A stretch of DNA of 64,000 nt from Palsa-506 sp963786975 (GTDB lineage: Bacteria; Actinomycetota; Actinomycetes; Streptosporangiales; Streptosporangiaceae), in contig CAWBBE010000010.1 in assembly GCA_963786975.1 (NCBI GenBank), positions 248,001-312,000 of the forward strand, read 5' to 3'. Both the position numbers and the translations under genes were made by a program. Positions 38,404 to 48,309 of this stretch are shown here, one piece after another. The notes under the pieces were generated by a model, which saw only the letters and a program-made list of their open reading frames with translations, was not told the DNA's origin and did no database searches. Positions within the stretch are counted from its first letter, which is position 1, and every line of letters starts with the position of its first letter.

Positions 38404-39364
38404 ATGGGCACGGCGGACAGCGGGCACCAGCCGGTCATGACCGACCGGGTGCTCGCGCTGCTCGCGCCGGCGCTCGACCCGCCCGGCGCGGTCCTGCTCG
38501 ACGCGACCCTCGGCCGGGCCGGCCACGCCAGCGCACTGCTCGGCCAGCACCCTGGCCTCGCGCTCGTCGGCGTGGACACCGATGACGCCGCGATCGAGGC
38601 GTCCCGGGCGCTGCTCGCCCCCTACCGGGAGCGGGTCACGCTGGTCCACGCGGTGTACGACGAGATCCCGGCGATCCTGGCCAGGCTCGGCCTGGCCGAG
38701 CGTGCACGGCATCCTGTTCGACCTCGGCGTGTCCTCGCCGCAACTGGACGATCCGGCCCGCGGCTTCGCCTATTCCCGGGAAGCGCCGCTGGACATGCGG
38801 ATGGACCGGGCCGGCCCGCTGACCGCCGCGGAGGTGGTCAACACCTATTCGGCCGCCCGGCTGGCCCGGGTGCTGCGGGACTACGGCGAGGAGCGGTTCG
38901 CCCGCCGGATCGCCGACGCGCTGGTCCGGGAGCGCTCGCAGGTCCCGCTTACCTCGACCACCCGGCTAGGCGAGATCGTCCGCGACTCGATCCCCGCGCC
39001 GGCCAGGAGGCATGGCGGCAATCCGGCGAAGCGCACGTTCCAGGCGCTGCGGATCGAGGTCAACGGCGAGCTCGACGCGCTCGGCCGGGCGCTGCCCGCG
39101 GCCCTGGACGCGGTGGCGGTAGGCGGCCGGATCGTCGTGCTTTCCTACCACTCGCTCGAGGACCGGCTGGTCAAGAGGGCGTTCCAGGAACGCGCGGCGG
39201 ACACCACGCCGCCTGGCCTGCCGGTATCGCTGCCTGGCAGCAGGCCGCAGTTCCGGCTGCTGACCAGGGGAGCAGAGCGTCCCGCTGCGGACGAGGTCGC
39301 CCGCAACCCGCGGGCCGCGTCGGCCCGGCTGCGGGCCGCCGAGCGGATCCGGGCGGCCGCGTGA
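38404..39364 (+). CDS. rsmH: 16S rRNA (cytosine1402-N4)-methyltransferase, frameshifted
   Basis: SAM-dependent methyltransferase acting on C1402 of 16S rRNA in the ribosomal P site. First part: GHQPVMTDRVLALLAP, VLLDATLGRAGHASALL (SAM loop), LVGVDTDDAAIEAS. Second part in another frame: VHGILFDLGVSSPQLDDPARGFAYS, LDMRMDR, NPAKRTFQALRIEVNGEL, VLSYHSLEDRLVKRAFQE. The break is at about 38700: the text GAGCGTGCACGG appears to carry one extra base between GAG and GTG. Corrected length is about 320 residues, normal. GAGGAG just upstream supports ATG 38404. It is nearly universal in bacteria, so the shift is more likely an error than a mutation. Confidence 0.92.
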
Positions 39365-39431
39365 GCAACCACCGCGAAGGGCGAGGCCGGCAAAGCGCGG
39401 GCCGGGCGACAGGGAGGATGGGCGCAGGCTG

Positions 39432-40145
39432 ATGAACACCGAGCTAAGCACGCGCAACCGGGGACCGCGCCAGGCCCCGGCCAGCCGGCCGCGAAAGCGG
39501 CCCGCCGCGGGCCAGCCGGCCGCGGGCCAGCCGGCCGCCGGCCAGGCCGTTCCCGGGCGGCCTGCCGGGTGGCAGCCTGCCCGGTGGCAGCCCGCCGCGG
39601 ATGCCGGACTGGCGGACGAGCCCGGTACGGTGCAGACCGCGGTCCGGGTGTCCGGCGGCCAGGCCACCACCCGGCCCGCCGGACGGCCAGCGCCTCGCCT
39701 CCGCCCGCCCGGTGCCGGCCAGCGGCCTGCGGCCGGCCCGGTCCCGGCGCCGGCCGTCAGCCCGCGGCCGGCCGCGGCCCCGGCGCCCGACGGCAGCCTG
39801 GCCGCGATTGCGTCGCATGTCCCGCGTACCCGCTTCATCCTGCTGGTGCTGGGCATGCTCAGCGGCGGGCTGGTCTGCCTGCTGGTGATCAACACCACGC
39901 TGGCCGCCGCCTCCTTCCGGATCAACTCACTGCAGCAGGGCAACGTCGCCCTGGCCCAGCAGGAACAGACGCTGCGCCAGCAGGTGACCGCCGAGGAATC
40001 GCCGTCCTCGCTGTACCAGCGCGCGCTGAAGCTGGGCATGCGCCCGCAGCAGCACATGAACTTCCTCAACCTGCGCACCGGACGCGTCCACCGGGCGCCG
40101 GCCACCCTGCCAGGAATACCTAACGTGCCCGGATACGCTCCGTGA
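39432..40145 (+). CDS. ftsL: FtsL-like septum protein
   Basis: Position between rsmH and ftsI and the topology identify the actinobacterial FtsL equivalent, a bitopic divisome protein. 237 residues. About 130 disordered cytoplasmic residues (AAGQPAAGQ repeats and many Arg/Pro), a membrane span (FILLVLGMLSGGLVCLLVI), then a periplasmic coiled-coil segment (RINSLQQGNVALAQQEQTLRQQV) and ALKLGMRPQQHMNFLNL. The long N-tail is more than twice that of typical FtsL. The stop overlaps the ftsI GTG start. Confidence 0.82.
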   Translation: MNTELSTRNRGPRQAPASRPRKRPAAGQPAAGQPAAGQAVPGRPAGWQPARWQPAADAGLADEPGTVQTAVRVSGGQATTRPAGRPAPRLRPPGAGQRPAAGPVPAPAVSPRPAAAPAPDGSLAAIASHVPRTRFILLVLGMLSGGLVCLLVINTTLAAASFRINSLQQGNVALAQQEQTLRQQVTAEESPSSLYQRALKLGMRPQQHMNFLNLRTGRVHRAPATLPGIPNVPGYAP

Positions 40146-42334
40146 CGGATCGTGACGGAGACCGGGGCCAGGACGGCGGGCGGCCCCGGGCCTCCCGCCG
40201 CCCGGGCCCGGCCGGCGGTCCGCGCAGCCCGGCCCGGCCACCCGGGCCAGGGGCCTGGCCCGGCCGGGAGACCGCCAGGCGGCCGGACGGCACCAGGCGC
40301 CCCGATGGCGCCCGGCGGGCGGACGGCATGCGGCGGGCGGACGACGCGGGATGGCCCGATGGCGCCCGGCGGGCACCCGGCCGGCCGCGGCCGGGTGCGC
40401 CGCCCGCCGCGGCGCCGGGCCGGGAAGCGCCGGGCCCGGATGCCCGCGGCCGGAACTCCCGGCCGCCTGGCGCACGGCCGGCCGCCGGGCCGGGGCCGGG
40501 CGGCGACCGGAGCCGCCGGGCGGCGGGCGGCGGGCCGCTGGCCGGATCCTTCCGGCCGGTGCTGCGCCGCGGCAGTCCCAGCAGGCGGCTGAACATCACG
40601 CTCGTATGCATGATCATCGTTCTGGCGATCTTCGCCGGCCTGCTCGTGCAACTGCAGGGCCTGGACTGGACCACCTACCGGAACATGGCGCAGCATCAAC
40701 GGCTGCGGACGATCCCGATCCCGGCCGTGCGCGGCACGATCACCTCTGGCGACGGCAAGGCGCTGGCCCTCACGGTGCAGACCGACCTGGTGTTCGCTGA
40801 CCCGGTGCTGATCCCGGCCGCCCGGCGGGCGGCCGTGGCCACCGCGCTGGCAGGCCCGCTGCGCATTCCGGCTACCCAGATCCTGGCGTTGATCAACAAG
40901 CCGACCTCACCGCAGTATGTCGTGCTGAAAAAGAGTGTCCCGGCTACCACCGGCAACGAGATCAGCAAGCTCAGCCTGCCCGGGGACACGGCGAAGGGCC
41001 TGCCGGGAATCGCCGAGACCACCAGCTACGCCCGCGCCTACCCCAACGGTGACCTCGCGGCGAACCTCCTCGGCTTCACCGACGTGACCGCTGCGGGCGA
41101 TCTGCGCGGCGAGGCCGGGCTGGAGTACTCGTACAACTCGCTGCTGGCGGGCAAGGACGGCTCCGAGCGGGTCGAGACCGGCTCGCAGGGCCAGCCCATC
41201 CCGCTCACCCAGGACAAGGTTCATCCCCGGGTGCCGGCCCGGAACCTGCGGCTGACGATCCAGTCCGACCTGCAATGGGAGGCGGAGCGGGCATGCGCGC
41301 AGCGGGTCAGGCTGACCCGCGCGCAAAACTGCTCCGTGGTGATCATGCAGCCGCGGACCGGGAAAATCCTGGCGATGGCCCAGTGGCCGACGTTCAACCC
41401 GGCCGCGCCGCGCAGCCTGGCGTCGACCCGGGACATCCCGGTACAGAACGTGTTCGAGCCGGGCAGCACGGCCAAGACCATCACGGTCGCCGCCGCGCTC
41501 GAACGCGGCGGCCAGACTCCGATGGGCGTGTACCCGATCCCGAACCAGATCCTGGTCGACAACCGCTTCCCGTTCCACGACGCAGAAACGCATCCGCCCG
41601 GGCTGCATTACACCGTTGCCGGGATCCTGGCGAACTCGAGCAACGTCGGGATGGTTCAGCTGGTCCAGCACATCAGCCCGGGCACGCAGTACCGGTACTT
41701 CAGGAAGTTCGGCATCGGATCGCCGACCGGCCTCGGCCTTCCTGGCCAGAGTTCCGGCCTGCTGGCCGTGCCGTCGAAGTGGTACGGGGACACCCGGTAC
41801 ACGCTCGCGTTCGGGCAGGGGGTGGCGGTCAACGCCGTGCAGATGGCCAGCGTGTACGCGACCATCGCGAACAAGGGGGTGCGGGTCCAGCCGTCGATAG
41901 TGGCCGGCACCACCCGGGCCGGCGGGAAGTTCGTGCCGGCCGCCCGGCCGCAGCGCACCAGGGTGCTGCGGAAGAAGACCGCGCACCAGCTGATGCGCAT
42001 ACTCCAGCAGGTGCCGGCGGTCGACGTCGCGGGCGCGGAGCCGTGGGGCGTCATCGCGGGATACTCGGTCGCCGCCAAGACGGGGACCGCGCAGATCTTC
42101 GACCCGAAGAAGCACTGCCTGTGCGAGTACGGGTCCAGCTACATCGGGATCGCCCCCGCCGACAACCCTCAGCTCGTGGTGGCCGTGCACGTCCAGGATC
42201 CGAAGAGCAGCAGCTATTTCGGCGACGCGGTAGCCGGGCCGGTGTTCAACCAGGTGATGAAATTCGCCTTGCAAACCATGAAGATTCCCCCGGATGGCAG
42301 CAAGCCGCCGAAGGTACGGCTCACCGCGCCGTGA
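40142..42334 (+). CDS. ftsI: Septal transpeptidase FtsI (class B penicillin-binding protein)
   Basis: Cross-links septal peptidoglycan outside the membrane, partner of FtsW. 730 residues from GTG 40142, which overlaps the ftsL stop (GTGA). A cytoplasmic tail of about 150 residues rich in Arg/Pro/Gly with RRPDGARRADG-type repeats, then one span (ITLVCMIIVLAIFAGLLVQL). Pedestal domain, then transpeptidase with SxxK in EPGSTAKTITVA, SxN in NSSNVGMVQL and KTGT in VAAKTGTAQIFD. A cysteine-containing loop KHCLCEYG lies after KTGT. The tail is far longer than usual. Confidence 0.95.
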   Translation: MTDRDGDRGQDGGRPRASRRPGPAGGPRSPARPPGPGAWPGRETARRPDGTRRPDGARRADGMRRADDAGWPDGARRAPGRPRPGAPPAAAPGREAPGPDARGRNSRPPGARPAAGPGPGGDRSRRAAGGGPLAGSFRPVLRRGSPSRRLNITLVCMIIVLAIFAGLLVQLQGLDWTTYRNMAQHQRLRTIPIPAVRGTITSGDGKALALTVQTDLVFADPVLIPAARRAAVATALAGPLRIPATQILALINKPTSPQYVVLKKSVPATTGNEISKLSLPGDTAKGLPGIAETTSYARAYPNGDLAANLLGFTDVTAAGDLRGEAGLEYSYNSLLAGKDGSERVETGSQGQPIPLTQDKVHPRVPARNLRLTIQSDLQWEAERACAQRVRLTRAQNCSVVIMQPRTGKILAMAQWPTFNPAAPRSLASTRDIPVQNVFEPGSTAKTITVAAALERGGQTPMGVYPIPNQILVDNRFPFHDAETHPPGLHYTVAGILANSSNVGMVQLVQHISPGTQYRYFRKFGIGSPTGLGLPGQSSGLLAVPSKWYGDTRYTLAFGQGVAVNAVQMASVYATIANKGVRVQPSIVAGTTRAGGKFVPAARPQRTRVLRKKTAHQLMRILQQVPAVDVAGAEPWGVIAGYSVAAKTGTAQIFDPKKHCLCEYGSSYIGIAPADNPQLVVAVHVQDPKSSSYFGDAVAGPVFNQVMKFALQTMKIPPDGSKPPKVRLTAP

Positions 42335-42353
42335 TCGGGGGTAATCTCTGCGC

Positions 42354-44137
42354 GTGCCAGCGGCTCTGCGTCCAGCCCATGTCCGCGCGCGTCCGCTCGC
42401 GGAACTCGCGGTGCTCCTCGGGCTGAAGGCGGCGCCCGGGCCTGGTGGTAGCCCATGGCCGGCCGCTGGCCCTGGTGCTGGTACGGGCCGCGGCGCCGGC
42501 CCGGGCACCCGCCCGCGCGCTGATGCCGGCGCTGGCACCGCCGCCGGTACCGGTGCTGAGGCCGGCCCGTCCTGGTGTCCGGGATCACCCACGACTCGCG
42601 GCGAGTGCAGCCTGGTGACGTCTACGCCGCGCTGCCCGGCAGCCGCCAGCATGGCGCGCGCTTCTGCGAGCAGGCGGCGGCGGCCGGGGCCGTCGCCATA
42701 CTCACCGACCCGGACGGCCGGGACCTGGCGGCCGGCTGCGGCCTGCCCGTGCTCGTGGTGGCCAATCCACGGTCGCGGCTGGGCGCAGTGGCGGCCTGGG
42801 TCTACCGGAACCCGTCGGAGCTGCTGCGGCTGATCGGCGTCACCGGGACCAGCGGCAAGACGACTACTACCTACCTGATCGAGTCAGGGCTGCGGATGGC
42901 CGGCCACCGGACCGGGCTCGTCGGCGGCATCGAGACCCGGGTGGCCGGCGTCGTCGCCGCCAGCGAGCTCACCACCCCGGAAGCGACCGACTTGCAGGCG
43001 CTGTTCGCGCTGATGGCCGAGCGCGGGGTCACCGCGGCGGCGATGGAAGTGTCCAGCCACGCCCTGGCGCTCGGACGGGTCGCCGGTACCTCCTACGAGG
43101 TGGCTGTCTTTACCAACCTGTCGCAGGATCACCTCGATTTCCACGCCAGCATGGATGACTATTTCGCCGCGAAGGCCGCTCTCTTCGCGCCCGGTTACGC
43201 CCGGGCCGGGGTGGTGAATATCGATGATCCCCGCGGCCGCCAGCTCGCCGCCAGGCCGCGGATCCCGCTGACCACATTCTCCGCGGCCGGGAACCCGGCC
43301 GCGGACTGGCGGGCCGCGGATGTCCGGGTCGGCGCGGACGGCAGCACGTTCCGGGTGATCGGCCCTGGCGGCATCGAGGCTGACGCATCGGTTACGCTGC
43401 CCGGGCCGTTCAATGTCGCCAACGCGCTGGCGGCCATCGTCGCGCTGGTAGAGGCGGGCGCCGGCCTTGCGGACGCGGTGGCGGGGGTGGCCGCCTGCCC
43501 CGGGGTCCCGGGCCGCCTGGAGCGGGTCGAGGCCGGCCAGGACTTCACGGTGCTCGTCGACTACTCGCACAAGCCGGGCGCGGTGGAGGCGGTGCTGCGG
43601 GCACTGCGCCAGGTAACCCTCGGCAGCCTCGCCATCGTGCTCGGCTGCGGCGGTGACCGGGACCGGGCAAAGCGCCCGCTGATGGGCGCCGCAGCGGCCA
43701 GTCTCGCCGAAACAGCGATCTTCACGAGCGATAACCCGCGCTCGGAGGACCCGCTCGCCATACTGGCCGAGATGCTGCGCGGCGCGCTCGCGGTCCCGGC
43801 GCGGGACCGGGCACATGTGATCATCGAGCCTGATCGCGCCGCCGCGATCAGCCTCGCCATCGAGCGGGCTGGCAAGGGAGACGTTGTGCTGGTCGCGGGC
43901 AAGGGCCACGAGAAAGGCCAGTATGCAGGCGGTTCGGTGATCCCGTTCGATGACCGCGAGGTGGCCGCTGAGGCGCTGACCCGGCGCCTTGCGGCCAGCG
44001 CCCTGACGCCGGAGGGCGGCGGGGACGTTCCCGGCATCCAGCCGGCTGATCCGGCCGAAGGCCGCGCTGTTTCCCGTACTGAGGCGGCTGATCCGGCCGG
44101 CGCCCGCGTCCAGCCAGCCGATCCGGAGGAACAGTGA
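42354..44137 (+). CDS. murE: UDP-MurNAc-tripeptide synthetase, frameshifted at N-terminus
   Basis: Adds meso-diaminopimelate to UDP-MurNAc-L-Ala-D-Glu. Seen: GITHDSRRVQPGDVYAALPG, LIGVTGTSGKTTTTYLIESG (P-loop), NLSQDHLDFHASMDDYFAAK, VDYSHKPGAVEAVLRAL and SDNPRSEDP, the DNPR motif typical of DAP-adding enzymes. The first about 70 residues, from GTG 42354 (PAALRPAHVRARPLAELAVLLGL), are in another frame; the break near 42565-42572 in GGCCGGCCCG, once corrected, gives VLVSGITHDSRR. The C-terminal 35 residues are a QPADP/EAADP tail. The stop overlaps the murF start (GTGA). Confidence 0.93.
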
Positions 44138-45546
44138 TCCCGCTGTCAGTGGGACAGCTAGCCGACCTCATCGGCGCGGCCAGTGACCTGGTCGCCGACC
44201 GGGACGCTGCGGTCACCGGCCCGGTGATTATCGACTCGCGCCAGGCCGAGCCCGGCTGCCTGTTCGCCGCGCTGCCGGGGACCCGGGCAGACGGCCACGA
44301 CTTCGCGCCCGCCGCGGCCGCGGCCGGGGCCGTCGCCGTGCTCGCCACCCGCCCGGTAGGCGTTCCCGCGCTGATCGTTCCCGATGTCGCCGCCGCCCTG
44401 GCCAGGCTGGCCAGGGCCGTCGCAGACCGGATCCCCGGCTGCGTCATCGCTGGCATCACCGGTTCCTCGGGCAAGACGACCACCAAGGATCTGGCCGCGC
44501 AGCTGATCGAGACGCTCGGGCCGACGGTCTCGCCGCGTAACTCGTATAACAACGACATCGGCCTGCCGCTCACCGTGCTGCGCGCCACCGGGCAGACCCG
44601 GTACCTGATCACCGAGCTGTCCGCGCGCGGGCCCGGCCACATAGCCAGGCTCTGCCAGGTGGCGCCGCCCCAGCTCGGCGTGGTGCTCTGCGTGGGGCAT
44701 GCGCACGCCGGCGAGTTCGGCGGCATCGAAGACGTGGCCCGGGCGAAGGCGGAGCTTCCGGCTGCGCTGCCGCCGGACGGCGTGGCCCTGCTGAACGCCG
44801 ACGATCCGCGGGTGCTGGCGATGGCCGCGGGCACTGCCGCGCGGGTGGTGACGTTCGGCCGCGCCGCCGCGGCGGCGGTACGGGCGGAGGGCGTCACGCT
44901 GGACGAGGCGGGCCGGGCCAGGTTCACGCTCGTGACGAATGACGGCACGGCGCCCGTGGCGCTCCGGCTGCACGGCGAGCACAACGTCAGCAACGCGCTG
45001 GCCGCCGGAGCGCTGGCCGCCGAGCTGGGCATGCGGGTGCCCGCAATCGCCGCCGGGCTGTCCGCGGCGGTGGCGCGAAGCCGCTGGCGGATGGAGTTCA
45101 CCGAGCGCCCGGACGGCGTAACCGTGATCAACGACGCGTACAACGCGAACCCGGAGGCGATGCGGGCGGCGCTGGGCACGCTGGCCGTCCTGGCGCGCAG
45201 CCGCCGGGCCTTCGCCGTGCTCGGCTACATGACCGAGCTAGGCGCCCGGGCGCAGGAGTTTCACGAGCAGGCCGGCCTGCTCGCGGCGCAGGCCGGCCTG
45301 GCCGGGCTCATCGTGGTAGGCGACGACGCCGCGCCGATCCTGTCCGGTGCCAGGGCGGTGCCGTCCTGGCATGGCGAGCTGGTAGCGGTGCCCGACGCGG
45401 CCGCGGCCGTCGAGGCGCTCGGCCGCCGGCTGGAACGCGGCGATGTGGTGCTAGTCAAGGCATCCCGGACGACCGGGCTGGAGAGCATCGCGCTTGCGCT
45501 GACCGGCGAACGCCCGCTGAACGGGGCGAAGGGGCTGCCGCGGTGA
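44134..45546 (+). CDS. murF: UDP-MurNAc-pentapeptide synthetase MurF
   Basis: Adds D-Ala-D-Ala to complete the cytoplasmic muropeptide. 470 residues from GTG 44134. Seen: LSVGQLADLIGAA, VIIDSRQAEPGCLFAALPGTRADGHDF, VIAGITGSSGKTTTKDL (P-loop), SPRNSYNNDIGLPLTVL, GHAHAGEFGG, FTERPDGVTVINDAYNANPEAMRAAL. Start and stop overlap murE and mraY by four bases each. Confidence 0.97.
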   Translation: MIPLSVGQLADLIGAASDLVADRDAAVTGPVIIDSRQAEPGCLFAALPGTRADGHDFAPAAAAAGAVAVLATRPVGVPALIVPDVAAALARLARAVADRIPGCVIAGITGSSGKTTTKDLAAQLIETLGPTVSPRNSYNNDIGLPLTVLRATGQTRYLITELSARGPGHIARLCQVAPPQLGVVLCVGHAHAGEFGGIEDVARAKAELPAALPPDGVALLNADDPRVLAMAAGTAARVVTFGRAAAAAVRAEGVTLDEAGRARFTLVTNDGTAPVALRLHGEHNVSNALAAGALAAELGMRVPAIAAGLSAAVARSRWRMEFTERPDGVTVINDAYNANPEAMRAALGTLAVLARSRRAFAVLGYMTELGARAQEFHEQAGLLAAQAGLAGLIVVGDDAAPILSGARAVPSWHGELVAVPDAAAAVEALGRRLERGDVVLVKASRTTGLESIALALTGERPLNGAKGLPR

Positions 45547-46598
45547 AGACCATCCTCGTCACTGCAGGCGTCTCGCTGATCCTCGCGCTGTTCGGCACCC
45601 CGCTGGCCATCAGGGTCTTTACCAAGCGCGGCTACGGCCAGCTGATCAGGGAAGAGGGCCCGGCCGCGCACGCGACCAAGCGCGGCACGCCCACCATGGG
45701 CGGCACCGTCATCGTGATCGCCGCGCTGATCGGCTACTTCGTCGGCCATGAGGCGACCAGTGACCCGATGTCGGCGTCCGGCCTGCTGGTCCTGATGCTG
45801 ATGACCGGCCTCGGCTTCGTCGGATTCATCGATGACTTCATCAAGATTTACAAGCAGACCAGCCTCGGCCTGCGCAGCGGCGCCAAGCTGGCCGGACAGG
45901 CGGTGATCGGCGCCCTGTTCGCCTTGCTCGTGCTGCGCTACCCCGATGGCTACGATCTCACCCCGGCGGACGCCCACCTGTCGTTCCTGCGCGACCTCGG
46001 GCCGTCGATCGGGGTGGCCCCGTTCGTGCTGTGGATCATGTTCATGATCGCCGGCACGTCGAACGCGGTGAACCTGACCGACGGGCTGGACGGCCTCGCC
46101 ACCGGGTCAGCGACCCTGGTGCTCGCGGCGTACGTGCTGATCGCGAACTGGCAGCTGCGCAACGACTGCACTGTTTCGCTCGCGCCGCACTGCTACGCGG
46201 TTCGCGATCCGCTCGACCTGGCCGTGGTCGCCGCCGCGGTGCTGGGCGCCTGCTTCGGCTTCCTGTGGTGGAATGCCCCGCCGGCCCGGATCTTCATGGG
46301 GGACACCGGCTCGCTCGCGCTCGGCGGCGTGCTGGCGGGGCTGGCCGTGACGACCAAGACCCAGCTGCTACTGGGGATACTCGGCGGCCTGTTCGTGGTG
46401 ATCGCGCTGTCGGTCATCGTGCAGGTCGGCTCGTTCAAGATGACCGGGAAACGGGTGCTCCGGATGGCACCCCTGCAGCATCACTTCGAGCTGATCGGCT
46501 GGGCTGAGACCACGATCGTGATCAGGTTCTGGCTGATCTCCGGATTGTTCATCGCGCTCGGACTCGGCATCTTCTACGTCGAGTGGCTGCCCGGCTAG
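45543..46598 (+). CDS. mraY: Phospho-MurNAc-pentapeptide translocase MraY
   Basis: Integral membrane enzyme forming lipid I on undecaprenyl phosphate. 351 residues, ten predicted spans. Catalytic and conserved text: GPAAHATKRGTPTMGGTVI, LGFVGFIDDFIKIYKQ (Asp pair), NAVNLTDGLDGLATGSA, IFMGDTGSLALGGVLAG, RMAPLQHHFELIGWAETTIVIRFW (His triad). GTG 45543 overlaps the murF stop. Confidence 0.97.
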   Translation: MKTILVTAGVSLILALFGTPLAIRVFTKRGYGQLIREEGPAAHATKRGTPTMGGTVIVIAALIGYFVGHEATSDPMSASGLLVLMLMTGLGFVGFIDDFIKIYKQTSLGLRSGAKLAGQAVIGALFALLVLRYPDGYDLTPADAHLSFLRDLGPSIGVAPFVLWIMFMIAGTSNAVNLTDGLDGLATGSATLVLAAYVLIANWQLRNDCTVSLAPHCYAVRDPLDLAVVAAAVLGACFGFLWWNAPPARIFMGDTGSLALGGVLAGLAVTTKTQLLLGILGGLFVVIALSVIVQVGSFKMTGKRVLRMAPLQHHFELIGWAETTIVIRFWLISGLFIALGLGIFYVEWLPG

Positions 46599-46824
46599 CT
46601 ATCGCGCCCGGCCGGCCCCGGATGCGCACGCCCGGCCGCGTTGCGGGGACATCCGCCGCCTGGTGGACACGGCCACGTTGCGGGCACGGCCGCGCCGCGT
46701 TAAGGACCGAACTGGCCGCGGCGGACACGCGCCGCGAGGTGTTCCGCCGATCCGGCCCTGATGTGCAAAGGTCAGACGCAGCGGCCTGCCAGGTCAGGCC
46801 GGACGATTCGGGAGTGGATGCAAG

Positions 46825-48309
46825 ATGACGCGGCCAGTGATGCGCCTTGCCGGTGAATTCTCCGGGCGCAGCGTGTGCGTGGCCGGGCTCGGCGTGTCCG
46901 GCCCGCCGGCCGCGCGTGCGCTGGCCGCTCTCGGCGCGCGGGTCACCGCGGTCGATTCGCGCACCGATGAGGCGCGCCGCGAACTGGCCAGGGAACTCGC
47001 CGACGCGGGCATCACCGTGCTACTCGGCGACGGCCCGGCCGGGCCGTCGCAGACCCTGCCGGACGGCACGGATCTTGTCGTGACCTCGCCTGGCTGGCGC
47101 CCGGACGCGCCGCTGCTGGCCGCCGCCGCGGCGGCCGGGGTGCCGGTGATCGGCGATGTTGAGCTTGCCTGGCGGATCCGGCCCGTGCTGCCGGACGGCT
47201 CCCGGCAGCAATGGCTGGCCGTCACCGGCACGAACGGCAAGACCACCACGGTCCGGATGCTCGCCGCGATGCTGGCCGCGGCCGGTCACCGGAGCGTCGC
47301 TGCTGGCAATGTCGGGACATCGGTGGTGGATGCGGTGACCGCGGCCGAGCCTTACCCGGTCATTGCCGTTGAGCTGTCCAGCTTCCAGCTGCACTGGAGC
47401 GCCACGCTGCGCCCGTTCGCCGCGGTCGTGCTGAATGTGGCCGCGCACCATCTCGACTGGCACGGCGATATCGGCTCGTATGCGCGCGACAAGGGCCGGA
47501 TATACGCGCCAGGGACGATCGCCGTGTACAACGCCGATGACCCGCGATCCGGAGAGCTGGCCGCGATGGCCGCCGAGCCCGCCCGCCTTGTCGCGTTCCA
47601 GCTGGGTATCCCTGGCCCGGGCGAGGTCGGCGTCGGCGGCGGCTACCTGGTAGACCGCGCCTTCGCCGACGCCGACGCCGGCGAAGGCGCCGGCGTCAGC
47701 AGCAGCAGCGACGGCGTGCGGCTTGCCGGCGTCAGCGAGGTACGGCCGGCCGCCCCGCACAACGTGGCCGACGCGCTGGCCGCCGCGGCGCTGGCCCGCG
47801 CGTACGGCGTGCCGCCGGGCGCGGTGGCGGCCGGCCTCGCGGCGTTCCGGCCGGAGCCGCACCGGATCAGCCTGGTCGCCCGGGTCGGCGAGGTGGACTA
47901 CATCGACGACTCCAAGGCGACCAACCCGCACGCCGCCGCGGCGTCGCTGGCCGCCTTCCGGTCCGTGGTATGGGTGGCCGGCGGCCTGTTCAAGGGCGCC
48001 GACGAGGACGTGGACGAGCTGGTCTGCGCCGCCGCGCCGCGGCTGCGCGCGGTCGTGCTGCTGGGCGCCGACCGGGCCCGGATCCGGGGGGCCCTGGCGC
48101 GACACGCGCCGGATGTGCCGGTTGTTGAGGCCGCCGGGACCGACACTGGAGCCATGGATCTCGTGGTGAAGGCGGCCGCGCGGCTGGCCGGGCCGGGTGA
48201 CACGGTGCTGCTGGCGCCGGCGGCCCAGTCGTTTGACATGTTCCGTGACTATCCCGCGCGCGGCGACGCGTTCGCGGCGGCGGTCAGGCGGCTGGCGGAG
48301 CTGTCGTGA
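46825..48309 (+). CDS. murD: UDP-MurNAc-L-alanine:D-glutamate ligase MurD
   Basis: Adds D-glutamate to UDP-MurNAc-L-Ala. 494 residues, slightly long. Seen: RSVCVAGLGVSGPPAARALAALGARV, LVVTSPGWRPDAPLL, WLAVTGTNGKTTTVRMLAAML (P-loop), GNVGTSVVDAV, ELSSFQLHWSATL, NVAAHHLDWHGDIGSYARDK, YIDDSKATNPHAAAASL, and LLAPAAQSFDMFRDYPARGDAF near the end. An acidic/serine insertion (DADAGEGAGVSSSSDG) lies near residue 285. A 226-base gap separates it from mraY; the stop overlaps the ftsW GTG. Confidence 0.96.
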   Translation: MTRPVMRLAGEFSGRSVCVAGLGVSGPPAARALAALGARVTAVDSRTDEARRELARELADAGITVLLGDGPAGPSQTLPDGTDLVVTSPGWRPDAPLLAAAAAAGVPVIGDVELAWRIRPVLPDGSRQQWLAVTGTNGKTTTVRMLAAMLAAAGHRSVAAGNVGTSVVDAVTAAEPYPVIAVELSSFQLHWSATLRPFAAVVLNVAAHHLDWHGDIGSYARDKGRIYAPGTIAVYNADDPRSGELAAMAAEPARLVAFQLGIPGPGEVGVGGGYLVDRAFADADAGEGAGVSSSSDGVRLAGVSEVRPAAPHNVADALAAAALARAYGVPPGAVAAGLAAFRPEPHRISLVARVGEVDYIDDSKATNPHAAAASLAAFRSVVWVAGGLFKGADEDVDELVCAAAPRLRAVVLLGADRARIRGALARHAPDVPVVEAAGTDTGAMDLVVKAAARLAGPGDTVLLAPAAQSFDMFRDYPARGDAFAAAVRRLAELS

